A stretch of 64,000 bases of DNA, from positions 62,001-126,000 of the forward strand of contig NZ_NKHP01000003.1 in the NCBI RefSeq assembly GCF_014467235.1. Direction: 5' to 3'. The notes beneath the pieces are model-generated. The model had not been told where the DNA came from. It made no database searches and was given only the letters and a program-made list of their open reading frames with translations. Each line of letters begins with the position of its first letter. Position 1 is the first letter of the stretch. A program made the translations under genes and the position numbers. Source of the DNA: Xenorhabdus indica (GTDB lineage Bacteria; Pseudomonadota; Gammaproteobacteria; Enterobacterales; Enterobacteriaceae). Positions 1-9,863 of this stretch are shown here, in pieces.

Positions 1-3000
1 ACTAATCCTTCACGCTGTAATTGACGCAACACTGGCAATTCAACATTCCAGAAATAGTTGCCCAAACGCAGGCCACCCTCAGCAATGACATAGACATCAT
101 CACGTGATCCGGTTGCATACAGGGAACTCCAGAAACCCGTATTACTCAGTGTAGATGCGTTAATGACTGATTGTAGTGCATTCTGCTGTGCATTATCTGA
201 ATCAAGGAAAATGCCGCCCCAACGCATCAATATCTTGTTGAGTTGAATAGCAAAAGAGTTACCTTCTACATCTGTATCGTAAACGACCTTTTTACCGTCC
301 GTTTGGGCTGCGTCAAGAATGTCGCGGTATTGTTTAAAGTTCTTGCCAGACCAGAACGACACGATGCTCTTATCACCATGTGTAGGCTCAAAACTATAGC
401 CATAGTGCTCAAGTCTTGAAATAAATTCGACCCGCTTATCCCAGTCATAGTCGATTGTGGCATCAACGAACAGTTTCGCCAGTGAAGATCTCTGTTCTTC
501 CGGTACACTGTTTTCAGTTCCGTTCAGGTAACCTTCAACAAAATTCACCATTTTTTGTCTGAGATCGTCAGGGATATCTGCATCCACACGTTCAAAGCCC
601 GGTACTGGAATGTAGTTTTCGGTCGCCACATCGTTATCACTGTCCAGCCAGCGGTAAACATCAGCCACTTTCTGTGCTCTGGCCGCTGCCCCAAAGTCTG
701 TTGATGTCTCTGCCGCTTCCGGCTGTGCCAGCGTTTCCCCCAGTGCTTTTAGCCCGCTGAGATCCAAACCAGAAATTTTCTGTTCTTTTCTGACAGAATT
801 GACAGGCCTATCCGCCATACTGCTGGCAGACGCAGATGTATCAGTAGAGGTATCAGGAGCATTGACGGAAACGTGGCTATCAGCCGATGACTGCGCAGTT
901 TCCTCACTTTGAGCATTAAGATTAGTCTGCCGCTTTCTGATACGCACTCCGGCATTAATCTGTAAACGATCCAACGCTTCTTTTGCATCGTCAAGTTCGT
1001 TCAGATCTTCTTCCAGATATTGCAACTCCATACTGAGTCCCTCCTCTGTTTCAACAGAAGAGTCGGAATCAATATAGCTATTGACTTTTTCGGCGTGATT
1101 TTCAACCGTTGTTTCAAACGCGTTTCCAGTATAAGTCGCGGATTGCCCCTTAACTGACAATCCGCTTCCCGTTGCTTGCGCCCGGTTCGGCAGGCTATTG
1201 CCATCAAGTTTCGCACCTTTAGCATCAGATTGTACTTGTGCCGTTTTTATCTCCGCCGCAGACACTGCATGTTGACCACGCTGTTCTGCTTTTTGTACTG
1301 CGGATTTTCCATCACGGGCAGACTGTTCAGCCTGTTGCATGCGAGCTATAGCTTCTTGTTCCCGCGATTCTATGTCGGCACGGGTTTTCTCGATGTCCTG
1401 TAAAGACTGCTGATGGTTTTGTTCCCCTTTGAGGATACCTGACTCAGATTTGGTGACTGCGTCTTTAATATCACCCAGTCGTTCTGAAGAGGCTTGTTGG
1501 GAGTGATCTAGTTGCTGCTGTGCAATCTCTTTTGCAATATCCAGTTGGGATTGCAGATTTCCCAACAAACCATCAGCAAACTGATCACGCCACTGACTGC
1601 CGGATTGTCCATGATGCGTCGCATGATCATTCAACGCGTCCAATCCTTTCGTTTTTGCCATCAACGCGTTGGTCACTGCCTGTGCTTCATCATTGATAGA
1701 ATCACGCTGCGATTGACCATTAGCCTCCAGTGCCTCCAGATCGGTATTTTCCAGTTGTGCTTGAGTACCAGAAACCGCTGTCAGTTGCTTATCTCTTTCC
1801 TGCTCCAGACGTTGACGATCGGCTTCTGCTTTTTCCTTATCCTGTAAGGCATTCTGGGCTGCCTTATCCTGTTTCACATGCTTAGCAACGCTACTGCCTG
1901 ACAGTTCAGATTGAGCAACAACGTTATCCAAAACGTAACCCAAACCATCACTTCTGCCAGTACCTGCAAATTCGAGTCGGTTACTTCCCTCTTGTGCTTT
2001 CAGAGTTAAGGTTTTGTTACTCCATGCTGCCTCACCTGCGGAAACTGAAAAAACAATTTCGCCATTCCAGAATACACACATCCCATTATCAGCAGAAATA
2101 TTGGTACGCCTTGCGAAGTCAAAACTAACTGTGATGGACTCTCCTTCGGTAAGGTTGTCAATATCCTGGTAAATACGGGTATTAGTATTGGTATCAAGTT
2201 CACTGACACGCTCACCGTGTCCCTTCTTATTTAGCCCATAAGACTCAGCAGAAAAATCAGCTTCAACCCCACTCGTGGACTGCCAGGACTGCCATCCCAC
2301 AGAACCCTGCTCAAAATCACCATTGGTAATTAAGTTATACCCCTGCGTTTCATCGCTCAGAGCATTCTGGATTGCATCAGTGTCTGGCGTATTCACTTCT
2401 GATACTGTTCCTTTCAGGCTGTCGCCCAACTCAGAAGTCACTTCATCAATCTCTGTCAGTCTGAAACCACTCAGTGAGGAAACCTCTGGCAAGTCAATGG
2501 CACCACGCCCTTTATGGGTTCCCGATGTGTTGGCTTCATCACCATTAACCAGATAATTGATGCCCTGACTACCAGCAGTGCCGAGCACTGTCTGCTTAAT
2601 GTTATCAAACAGTGCCCCTAACTTATTGCTCTGGGTATTACTTTCGGCCACGGCAAGGCTGTAGAAATCACCGTTACCTACCTGAATTGCCACATTATTT
2701 CGGGCATAAGAGGCATTAACGTTCAGGCCATCACCGACACGGATATTAGCATTGCCTGTCCCTTTCATGACGGAGATATTCAGGCCATCCCCCACACGGG
2801 TATTGACATTGAATTTCCCCCAAGCCACGTTGACAGAGACGCCATCACCGACTTTGGTGTTCACATTCAGGTCGCCATGCGTCGCCGTTACACTCAAACC
2901 GTTACCGACTGTCGTGATGATATTGCCTTTGCCCTTAGCCGCAGTTACTTGAGTGCCATCACCCACTTTGGTGACTAGATTGCCCTGACTCCACAACGCG

Positions 3001-6000
3001 TTGAAGCTATCTCCCTCGCCAATCTGAGTGACAATATTGGCATCACCTTTAGCAAGTACGACATTACGCCCATCACCCACTTTCGTGATCGCATTCGCTT
3101 TGCCCCAAGCACCGGTGTAATCATCCCCATTACCTACATGAGTAACGATATTGGCTTGCCCTTGGACAACAGTGATTTCCTGTCCTTCCCCCACCTTAGT
3201 GATGATATTTGCTTCACCTTTGGCAAAGTTGTAGCGATCTCCATCACCATAATGGGTCAGGATATTGGCTTTGCCCCAAACTGCGTTGACGCCCGAACCA
3301 TTACCCACTTTGGTAATGACGTTGGCTTCACCTTTGGCAAATCCGACTGTGGTTCCGTCACCAATGTGAGTCATAATATTGCCGATTTTAGAAACCAACA
3401 GACCAACAGCAGTTCCATTACCCACTTTAGTCAGAATGTTTCCTTTACCGTTCAACAAAGCGGCCGTTGTTCCTTCACCAACATGCGTCACTACGTTGGC
3501 CTCTGAAGCAGCAACGACGCCCATAAAATCGTCACCGATTTTTGTCACGATATTGGCTTTGCCCAATGCAAGCACACCTGTCAGGCCATTACCGACGTGA
3601 GTCATAACATTAGCCTTACCGAACATAGCAGCTAATGTTGTGCCATCACCGACTTTCGTCATGATGTTAGCCGTACCGGCAAACAAACCGATGCTGGTTC
3701 CTTCACCCACATGTGTATAAATGTTGGCCTTGCCTATCATCAATGCCGCCGTCAAGCCATTGCCGACTTTGGTCAGAACGTTTGCACCGCCAATCATGGC
3801 AGCAAAAGTGGAGCCGTGACCAATCTGAGTAAAGATATTGGCTTTGCCGATCATCGCAGCCAGTGCGTCACCATTACCGGCTTTCGTCGCAATGTTGCCC
3901 TTGGCGATCATCAAAGCAACGCTGGTGCCATCACCAATGTGAGTAAATACGTTGCCAAATGCCAACATTAACGCCAGCGCATTACCATTACCCACTTTGG
4001 TAAAGATATTGCCGCCGCCCGCCATCATTGCGAACGCATTCCCTTCTCCGACATGGGTAAAGATATTGCCGACTGCTAACATGGCGGCAATGGTTTCACC
4101 ATCTCCCACCTTAGTGAAGATGTTACCCGCCGCAGCCATCACACCCAATGTTTGTCCATCACCAACGTGGGTCAAGACGTTACCCAACCCCAACATGATG
4201 CCGGTAGTATCGCCATTGCCAACTTTGGTCAGAATATTGGCACCACCTAACATGATGCCGGAAGTTGTTCCATCACCAACATGCGTCAGGACGTTAGCAC
4301 CACCTCCCATAACAGCCAAGAGGTTGCCCTTGCCCTTTTTGGTCAGAATATTGGCACCGCCCAGTGCGACTGCTTTTGTATCAGAAGAAAGTGGATTAGA
4401 AGTATCACTATCACTGCTAATATGGGTAATAATGTTGGCACCACCGAACGAGCCAGATTCGAGATCACCTTCCCCTATCTTGGTCAGGATATTAGCTCCC
4501 CCGGCCAGAACAGAAGAAACATGGCCCTGCCCCATTTTAGTCAGGACATTGGCACCACCCACACCAGACCAGACCGCATCCCCATGACCAATTTGAGTGT
4601 GAGTATTAAAACCCCCTCCCATTGAAACGCGGCTATTGCCATTACCTTTGTGGATAGAGATATTGCCGACCGCCAGAAGATGAGCAAGATAGCGACCATC
4701 ACCAACGCGAACCAGTACGTTTGCTGCTCCGCCAGCATTGACTTCCATATCCCCACGCTTCCCCTGATGAAGAAGTACGTTGGCAACACCGGCACCATTA
4801 AAGCTCAGGTTTCCTTCCTGGCCTTTTTTGATGATGACGTTGGCGCCACCCGCCCCCTTAAATTCTGTGTTACCGAATTCGGAAGTATGTTCAATAAAAT
4901 TGGCAATACCGGCACCATCAAAGTAGACATTACCTCTTGTCACGTTAGATTTGATAACGTTACCGCCACCAGCGCCTTCATAACGAACATCTCCCGAACT
5001 TTCACGTCGTTCAGTGGCCGGAAATAGCGACTGTTCGCTATATTCGTGTGTCCTGGCAACACGGTCACTCACTGTGTGTACCACTTTGGCGCTATAATGG
5101 AGATCACTCAGTGAATAACCTCCGGTGCCCATACTGTGATAACCATTGCCCGCAGAAATGATTTCGTTTGCCAGATTGGCAGTGTGATCACCTTCCTTAT
5201 ACCAAGGGCGGGCGATGTATTGCAGTATTCCGGTTTCTGGATTATTCCTTAACTCAACTACCACAATTTTGGTATATATGCCCAGTTTTTTGGCATACAC
5301 ATAGGTGTTTGGCATCCGGTTAGATTTGACCGCTTTTACATCGACAGTCGTGCCATCCTGATAAATTGCATATCCGCCCATTCTGGCATCTGACAAAACA
5401 ATATCAGCCGCATTAACCTGGATACCATTACCGTAAATCACCCATGCGTTTTCCGTCAGATTCTGCTGTACTGCCTGAATTGTGACAAGTTGCTGACGTT
5501 CAACAACCAGATTTGACAGGGTATATGCGCCGTCAAGATTAACATCCACAAAACCACCCTGAGCAGAGATATCTTGTTTCTCAAGCCCTTTAAGGTGATT
5601 TCCTTCTTTATACCAAGAGGTTGAGTGATAGATCAGTTTTCCCGTTGCCGGATCATTACGAAGCTGAACTTTATTGATTTTAGTATAAGTACCATCTGCA
5701 AAAGCAAACAGATACGTGTTCGGCTCTCGTGTTGATTTCAGGCCTGATACCTGATGATCGCTGCCAATCCATGAACCATTCATGGTGGCATTTTTCAGGA
5801 CGATTTCTCCGGCATCAGCGTATTCTATCCCTTCACCGCTGAAATCATTGTCAGCACCTTTACGAACAATCTTGTTATAACCGCCTGCACCAGTGAAATG
5901 GATATTCCCCTGTTCAACATCGGAGTACAGGTTGTTATAACCACCAGCCCCCTTAAACTGGATATCTCCCCGCACACCTTTGCGGGTGATGCCATTGTAT

Positions 6001-6371
6001 CCAGATATACCAGAGTAATTGATAGCACCATTGTCACCGGTGTGGTTGATTTGCAACCCACCGGCAGCCCCGGCAAACTCTACCGTTCCGTTATGTGTTT
6101 TATTAATAGTAGCATATCCCGCACCGCCTTTTACGGTCAGAGAGCCACTGGTGTCATTGATATTCAGATAACCCGCGCCGCCGACAATAGTATCATGTCC
6201 CCATGTAGTATTGACTGTAGCCCCAATTGATCCGACGACAATGTAATCATTACCACCGTACGCATTGATGACGCCACCAACGCCGATGGCGTGTATTGTG
6301 TTACCGTCATTATCATCTTCGTATTTACCGGTAAAGAAGTATTCAGTACTTCGATTAGATGATTTCCCCAT
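1..6371 (-). CDS. rtxA: MARTX multifunctional-autoprocessing RTX toxin RtxA, N-terminal ~2120 residues (3' end outside window)
   Basis: An uninterrupted minus-strand frame starts at the ATG at 6371 (MGKSSNRSTEYFFTGKYEDD) and runs off the left edge. The order is that of MARTX toxins. Glycine-rich A-type repeats (GAGGYN/GAGxxN) lie at about residues 50-550. About three dozen ~20-residue B repeats of the form LTKVGNG/THVGDG...GGANI lie at about 555-1240. A segment beginning NLITNGDFEQG lies near 1350-1475, followed by a Gln/Glu/Lys-rich coiled coil to about 1800. From about residue 1890 a different, non-repetitive region begins, with FWSGKN near 2006-2010. That is where first-position effector domains start in Vibrio MARTX proteins. 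It does not look like the actin-crosslinking domain; from memory it resembles the uncharacterised DUF1-type domain, which is an inference. The cysteine protease domain and C-terminal repeats are not in the window. The protein is presumably secreted by the divergent RtxBDE system and acylated by RtxC. Confidence 0.95.
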   Translation of the reverse strand, partial: MGKSSNRSTEYFFTGKYEDDNDGNTIHAIGVGGVINAYGGNDYIVVGSIGATVNTTWGHDTIVGGAGYLNINDTSGSLTVKGGAGYATINKTHNGTVEFAGAAGGLQINHTGDNGAINYSGISGYNGITRKGVRGDIQFKGAGGYNNLYSDVEQGNIHFTGAGGYNKIVRKGADNDFSGEGIEYADAGEIVLKNATMNGSWIGSDHQVSGLKSTREPNTYLFAFADGTYTKINKVQLRNDPATGKLIYHSTSWYKEGNHLKGLEKQDISAQGGFVDVNLDGAYTLSNLVVERQQLVTIQAVQQNLTENAWVIYGNGIQVNAADIVLSDARMGGYAIYQDGTTVDVKAVKSNRMPNTYVYAKKLGIYTKIVVVELRNNPETGILQYIARPWYKEGDHTANLANEIISAGNGYHSMGTGGYSLSDLHYSAKVVHTVSDRVARTHEYSEQSLFPATERRESSGDVRYEGAGGGNVIKSNVTRGNVYFDGAGIANFIEHTSEFGNTEFKGAGGANVIIKKGQEGNLSFNGAGVANVLLHQGKRGDMEVNAGGAANVLVRVGDGRYLAHLLAVGNISIHKGNGNSRVSMGGGFNTHTQIGHGDAVWSGVGGANVLTKMGQGHVSSVLAGGANILTKIGEGDLESGSFGGANIITHISSDSDTSNPLSSDTKAVALGGANILTKKGKGNLLAVMGGGANVLTHVGDGTTSGIMLGGANILTKVGNGDTTGIMLGLGNVLTHVGDGQTLGVMAAAGNIFTKVGDGETIAAMLAVGNIFTHVGEGNAFAMMAGGGNIFTKVGNGNALALMLAFGNVFTHIGDGTSVALMIAKGNIATKAGNGDALAAMIGKANIFTQIGHGSTFAAMIGGANVLTKVGNGLTAALMIGKANIYTHVGEGTSIGLFAGTANIMTKVGDGTTLAAMFGKANVMTHVGNGLTGVLALGKANIVTKIGDDFMGVVAASEANVVTHVGEGTTAALLNGKGNILTKVGNGTAVGLLVSKIGNIMTHIGDGTTVGFAKGEANVITKVGNGSGVNAVWGKANILTHYGDGDRYNFAKGEANIITKVGEGQEITVVQGQANIVTHVGNGDDYTGAWGKANAITKVGDGRNVVLAKGDANIVTQIGEGDSFNALWSQGNLVTKVGDGTQVTAAKGKGNIITTVGNGLSVTATHGDLNVNTKVGDGVSVNVAWGKFNVNTRVGDGLNISVMKGTGNANIRVGDGLNVNASYARNNVAIQVGNGDFYSLAVAESNTQSNKLGALFDNIKQTVLGTAGSQGINYLVNGDEANTSGTHKGRGAIDLPEVSSLSGFRLTEIDEVTSELGDSLKGTVSEVNTPDTDAIQNALSDETQGYNLITNGDFEQGSVGWQSWQSTSGVEADFSAESYGLNKKGHGERVSELDTNTNTRIYQDIDNLTEGESITVSFDFARRTNISADNGMCVFWNGEIVFSVSAGEAAWSNKTLTLKAQEGSNRLEFAGTGRSDGLGYVLDNVVAQSELSGSSVAKHVKQDKAAQNALQDKEKAEADRQRLEQERDKQLTAVSGTQAQLENTDLEALEANGQSQRDSINDEAQAVTNALMAKTKGLDALNDHATHHGQSGSQWRDQFADGLLGNLQSQLDIAKEIAQQQLDHSQQASSERLGDIKDAVTKSESGILKGEQNHQQSLQDIEKTRADIESREQEAIARMQQAEQSARDGKSAVQKAEQRGQHAVSAAEIKTAQVQSDAKGAKLDGNSLPNRAQATGSGLSVKGQSATYTGNAFETTVENHAEKVNSYIDSDSSVETEEGLSMELQYLEEDLNELDDAKEALDRLQINAGVRIRKRQTNLNAQSEETAQSSADSHVSVNAPDTSTDTSASASSMADRPVNSVRKEQKISGLDLSGLKALGETLAQPEAAETSTDFGAAARAQKVADVYRWLDSDNDVATENYIPVPGFERVDADIPDDLRQKMVNFVEGYLNGTENSVPEEQRSSLAKLFVDATIDYDWDKRVEFISRLEHYGYSFEPTHGDKSIVSFWSGKNFKQYRDILDAAQTDGKKVVYDTDVEGNSFAIQLNKILMRWGGIFLDSDNAQQNALQSVINASTLSNTGFWSSLYATGSRDDVYVIAEGGLRLGNYFWNVELPVLRQLQREGL

Positions 6372-6399
6372 AAATATTCCTGGTGTTGGGCAAAAAAAA

Positions 6400-6861
6400 T
6401 TAAACAGTAAACCACTGCACCCGGCGGATACAGCGGTCATTTTTAATATCCAGAATGCCCCGGACAGTACAGGCTTTCTGCCCTTTCCACGCTGCAAAAA
6501 CACGGCGGCGCAGATCGCAGGCAATGTCACGCGCATGTCCGAAAGGCGCTATCATTTCTGGAAAAAAGATATGCTGACCAGAACGCCAGTCTTCATGCAT
6601 GATTTCCCGTTCACCGGAAAGGATTGCATCCCGACTGCTGTCAGACAAAAAAGCCCAATTACAAAAAGCAACTGGGCGTTGGTATTCATCTTCGTAATAG
6701 CAAAACTGATTGAGCTGAAATGACGGTAAAATACGTTGTTGCCATTCTGCAACTAAATAGCGTCGATGCAGGGGAGAATGTTGACAAAGTAACATCACCC
6801 CACCAATTAATGCTTGTATTTCAGTCTGACTCAGTGTTGCTGGTTGATGTGTGATCATCAT
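6400..6861 (-). CDS. rtxC: RTX toxin lysine acyltransferase RtxC (HlyC family)
   Basis: This 153-residue protein belongs to the HlyC/RtxC family, which transfers fatty acyl groups from acyl carrier protein to toxin lysines in the cytosol. The SPLHRR motif (His32) corresponds to the catalytic His of HlyC, and MIAPFGHA is the conserved family block. The acidic residue preceding this block is Glu (FFPEMIAPFG), where HlyC has Asp. The gene lies 28 bp upstream of rtxA on the same strand and is probably co-transcribed with it. Two consecutive ATGs (6861, 6858) could serve as start, and no strong Shine-Dalgarno sequence is visible. Whether acylation matters for MARTX toxicity is unsettled, but the gene is a constant member of these loci. 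Confidence 0.9.
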   Translation of the reverse strand: MMITHQPATLSQTEIQALIGGVMLLCQHSPLHRRYLVAEWQQRILPSFQLNQFCYYEDEYQRPVAFCNWAFLSDSSRDAILSGEREIMHEDWRSGQHIFFPEMIAPFGHARDIACDLRRRVFAAWKGQKACTVRGILDIKNDRCIRRVQWFTV

Positions 6862-6895
6862 AATCGAGCAACTATCTGGTAGGATTTTACTGATT

Positions 6896-7240
6896 TTATT
6901 TTGATTTTTTCGTGTTACGTGCCGTCGGTTTTACAGATTGTTCAACTTCAACAGGTGCTGCATTTTCGTCCATCTCTGGCATCGGCAAAAACCCAGCAGC
7001 AATCAGCTTATTGATTTCAGCTTCCATACGTGGATCTTCGAGCATACTTTTCACCATAGAAACCATATACATAAAACCTGATACCGGCATATGGATAACT
7101 TGTTTTAACGCCAATTCTTTATCGTTTTCCGCCAGTACCCCATTTGCCATTTGATGAGGATCTTGACCAACAAAATAAAGAGAAAACACACCTTTATTGT
7201 AATTAACGCTTGAAATTGTTTGAACGAATTTTTCAGACAT
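6896..7240 (-). CDS. rtxH: RtxH, conserved small protein of MARTX loci (function unknown)
   Basis: This is a small acidic protein of about 114 residues, beginning MSEKFVQTISSVNYNKGVFS and ending in a Lys-rich tail (NTKKSK). It has no signal peptide or membrane segment that I can see. It is the first gene of the rtxH-rtxC-rtxA unit, matching the order around the Vibrio cholerae MARTX toxin, where the equivalent gene is a conserved hypothetical. The longer frame starts at an ATG at 7252, but the ATG at 7240 is better placed behind a TGGAT stretch and gives the family-like N-terminus, so I prefer it. No biochemical function can be read from the sequence. Identity rests mainly on position and on the recalled family sequence. 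Confidence 0.8.
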   Translation of the reverse strand: MSEKFVQTISSVNYNKGVFSLYFVGQDPHQMANGVLAENDKELALKQVIHMPVSGFMYMVSMVKSMLEDPRMEAEINKLIAAGFLPMPEMDENAAPVEVEQSVKPTARNTKKSK

Positions 7241-7252
7241 ATCATTATCCAT

Positions 7253-7742
7253 TAAATAAATATTAATCCAATGTTAAAAACATATTAAATTAAAAGAGAA
7301 TAAATGATAAATGAACCTTATCTTGATTAGGATAATTTTATCATTAAATCCCTCTATTACATGCTACCTAATAGGTTAAGTAGCACCAAAAACACCGTTA
7401 CAACATGAGTTAATTAATGAGTATTGAAGGTTGAAAACAGACATACACTTCAACATAAATTGCAAAATGACAAGTGAAACAAGCGAGAAGAAAACCAAGT
7501 AATCTATTGATGATTTTGATCGAAAATATATCTATTTACTTTTTAAAATCAATATATAAATATTAAAATGTCTTTTTAACCACTATATTTTGTCCTAATT
7601 ACCCACGTTAATATCCCCGTTAATAGCAGATAATATTCATTATTAAATTCATTAAGATTTTTTTATCGAGAGATACCATATTCTCTCTCTTGTTGCTTAT
7701 TTAATTTGAGTTTTGGCTTTCATTACAAATAGATCTCCATGC
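7253..7742. promoter_or_regulatory. AT-rich divergent control region of the rtxHCA and rtxBDE units
   Basis: About 490 bp separate the two divergent rtx transcription units. The stretch is very AT-rich, with many A/T runs and TATAAT-like hexamers, and no ORF of note. It must hold both promoters. I cannot single out one -35/-10 pair with confidence. The AT content makes H-NS-type silencing plausible, but that is inference. Confidence 0.5.
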
Positions 7743-9863
7743 ATGAATGAAATAGAAAAAACAACATTATCATTAATTAAATTAATAATAATGATATCTA
7801 ATGGCGAACACTCGATTATATCTGATAAAAACATAAGCAATAATAATGATAATTATCATGTTTCTTTAAATAAATTAAAGAAAAAACACCATATATCTAT
7901 TAAGAATAAGCGTTCAATAAATAAGAAAATTAATACATTATCTTTACCAGCTATTCTATTCGATAATGATGGAAACCCTTTTATTCTGGCAAAATCAGAT
8001 GAACATCGTGTGTTAATTCAAAAACCCCATCAAGAAAAACCAGAAATATTAGATAAAACAGACCTTATCAATTCATGGAGTGGCCGCTGGATAAAAATAA
8101 AACAAAACAGTAGCCAATTTAATATTCAATGGTTCATCCCAGAATTTGTCAGACAGAAGAAAAATCTGTCTGAGATATTGTTGTTTTCTTTCGTCTTGCA
8201 AATCTTAGCCCTGATTTCTCCTTTATTCCTTCAGGTTGTCATGGATAAGGTATTAGTACATCAGGCACTTTCGACATTAGATGTTTTGATATTTGGTTTG
8301 GTGGTCGCCGGACTGATTGAAGTTGTCCTGAGAGGATTACGCGAATACCAATATGCTCACACGGCCAATCGGATTGATATCAAACTGGGGCTGAAGCTGG
8401 TCAAGCATCTATTTGGTCTGCCTTTACTGTTTTTCAAAACCCGCCAGGTGGGGGCAATTGTCACACGGGTACGGGAACTGGAAACTATCCGGGAATTTTT
8501 GACAGGTTCGATGTTTACATTATGTATTGATGTCCTGTTCATGTTCGTTTTTATTTACGTTATGAGTCTGATTTCCGGGAAATTAACTCTGATCTTTCTG
8601 CTCACTATACCGTTCTATGCCTTACTTGCCTGGTGGGTTACACCCAAGATCGAAAAAGCAGTAGAGAAACAATTCACTCATGCTGCACTCAATACCTCTT
8701 TTCTGACTGAAACCGTTGCAGGAGCCGAGACGCTGAAAAGCCTTGCCGCTGAACCACGTTTTACACATCGTTGGGATAACCAGACCGAAAATATGGTCAG
8801 TACCAGTTATGAAGTTCAGCAATGGGACAACCGTTCCAACCATCTGGTAATGCTGCTACAAAAAGTAACCAGCGCAATTATTATCTGGCTTGGTGCATCA
8901 GAAGTTCTTTCCCTGCACATGACTATCGGTCAATTGATTGCTTTCAATATGATGGTCAATCATACCGAACAACCATTGACCAAACTGGTGCAGCTCTGGG
9001 GACAATTTATCCGCTCACGCATTGCTGTCGATAAATTAGGGGATATGCTGAATTTACCGACGGAACAACAATCAGGTAAGGAGCAGGTGACACTAATAGG
9101 CGCAATTTCATTCTCCGATATCGTTTTCCGTTACCAACCTGATCTTCCTCCAGCCATTAACCATTTCACGCTGAATATCAGGGCAGGAGAAACGCTTGGC
9201 GTTGTTGGTACATCCGGTTCAGGAAAAAGCACCCTTGCCCGCTTGCTCTTGCGTCTCTATACCCCGGAACATGGAAAAATCACCTTAGATGGTATCCCGC
9301 TGCAACAGATTGATATTGCATCATTAAGGCAGCAAATAGGTATCGTGCTGCAAGAAAACTTTCTGTTCAATAAAACCGTACAGGAAAATATTGCGCAATC
9401 ACGGCCGGATGCCTCATTGTCCGCTGTAATTGAAGCTGCAAAACTGGCCGGTGCTCACGATTTTATTCTCAAACTACCACTAGGGTATGACACCGTTATT
9501 GCAGAAGGGGGGCAATCTTTGTCAGGCGGACAGAGACAACGTCTGGCGATTGCCAGAACCCTGCTCTCTGATCCCAAAATTTTGATCCTTGATGAAGCCA
9601 CCAGCGCATTGGATGATGAATCACAGGCCATCATTCAATCCAATATGGCAAATATTGCACAAGGTAGAACCGTCATCACCATTGCACACCGATTATCCAC
9701 TGTACGTCAGTGCAACCGGATAATTGTGCTGCATCAAGGCCAGATCAGCGAACAAGGAAGTCATGAGCAACTTTTGCAGCATGGCAAACACTATCGAAAA
9801 CTCTGGCAGCTACAACAAGAACTACAACAGGAATTGAAACAGGAGGGCCCCTCCCATGTTTAA
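7743..9863 (+). CDS. rtxB: MARTX type I secretion ATPase/permease RtxB
   Basis: This is an inner-membrane ABC exporter of about 706 residues. It has an N-terminal C39-peptidase-like region, a six-helix membrane domain (about residues 150-430) and a C-terminal ATPase. Walker A GTSGSGKST lies near 489, the signature LSGGQRQR near 593, and Walker B ILILDEATSALDD follows. The frame also opens at a TTG at 7713, but the ATG at 7743 (MNEIEKTTLS) is the likelier start. It overlaps rtxD by 8 bp, so the two are translationally coupled. MARTX systems use two different ABC proteins, RtxB and RtxE, with RtxD and TolC; the pair is complete here. TolC is not in the window. Confidence 0.93.
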   Translation: MNEIEKTTLSLIKLIIMISNGEHSIISDKNISNNNDNYHVSLNKLKKKHHISIKNKRSINKKINTLSLPAILFDNDGNPFILAKSDEHRVLIQKPHQEKPEILDKTDLINSWSGRWIKIKQNSSQFNIQWFIPEFVRQKKNLSEILLFSFVLQILALISPLFLQVVMDKVLVHQALSTLDVLIFGLVVAGLIEVVLRGLREYQYAHTANRIDIKLGLKLVKHLFGLPLLFFKTRQVGAIVTRVRELETIREFLTGSMFTLCIDVLFMFVFIYVMSLISGKLTLIFLLTIPFYALLAWWVTPKIEKAVEKQFTHAALNTSFLTETVAGAETLKSLAAEPRFTHRWDNQTENMVSTSYEVQQWDNRSNHLVMLLQKVTSAIIIWLGASEVLSLHMTIGQLIAFNMMVNHTEQPLTKLVQLWGQFIRSRIAVDKLGDMLNLPTEQQSGKEQVTLIGAISFSDIVFRYQPDLPPAINHFTLNIRAGETLGVVGTSGSGKSTLARLLLRLYTPEHGKITLDGIPLQQIDIASLRQQIGIVLQENFLFNKTVQENIAQSRPDASLSAVIEAAKLAGAHDFILKLPLGYDTVIAEGGQSLSGGQRQRLAIARTLLSDPKILILDEATSALDDESQAIIQSNMANIAQGRTVITIAHRLSTVRQCNRIIVLHQGQISEQGSHEQLLQHGKHYRKLWQLQQELQQELKQEGPSHV

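Noticed and set aside
2752-4625. Tandem-repeat DNA at 2.7-4.7 kb as a possible CRISPR array
   Set aside because: Units are about 60 bp, degenerate and in frame with rtxA, encoding its ~20-residue B repeats; there are no constant repeats separated by unique spacers.
2275-5027. Series of plus-strand frames opposite rtxA encoding Pro/Thr/Leu- or Asn/Gly-rich repeats
   Set aside because: They are antisense shadows of the rtxA B repeats; the repeat period forces open frames on the other strand. No ribosome-binding sites or start context support them.
6265-6723. 152-codon plus-strand frame across the rtxA-rtxC junction
   Set aside because: It is antisense to rtxC and the rtxA start, with no family-like content.
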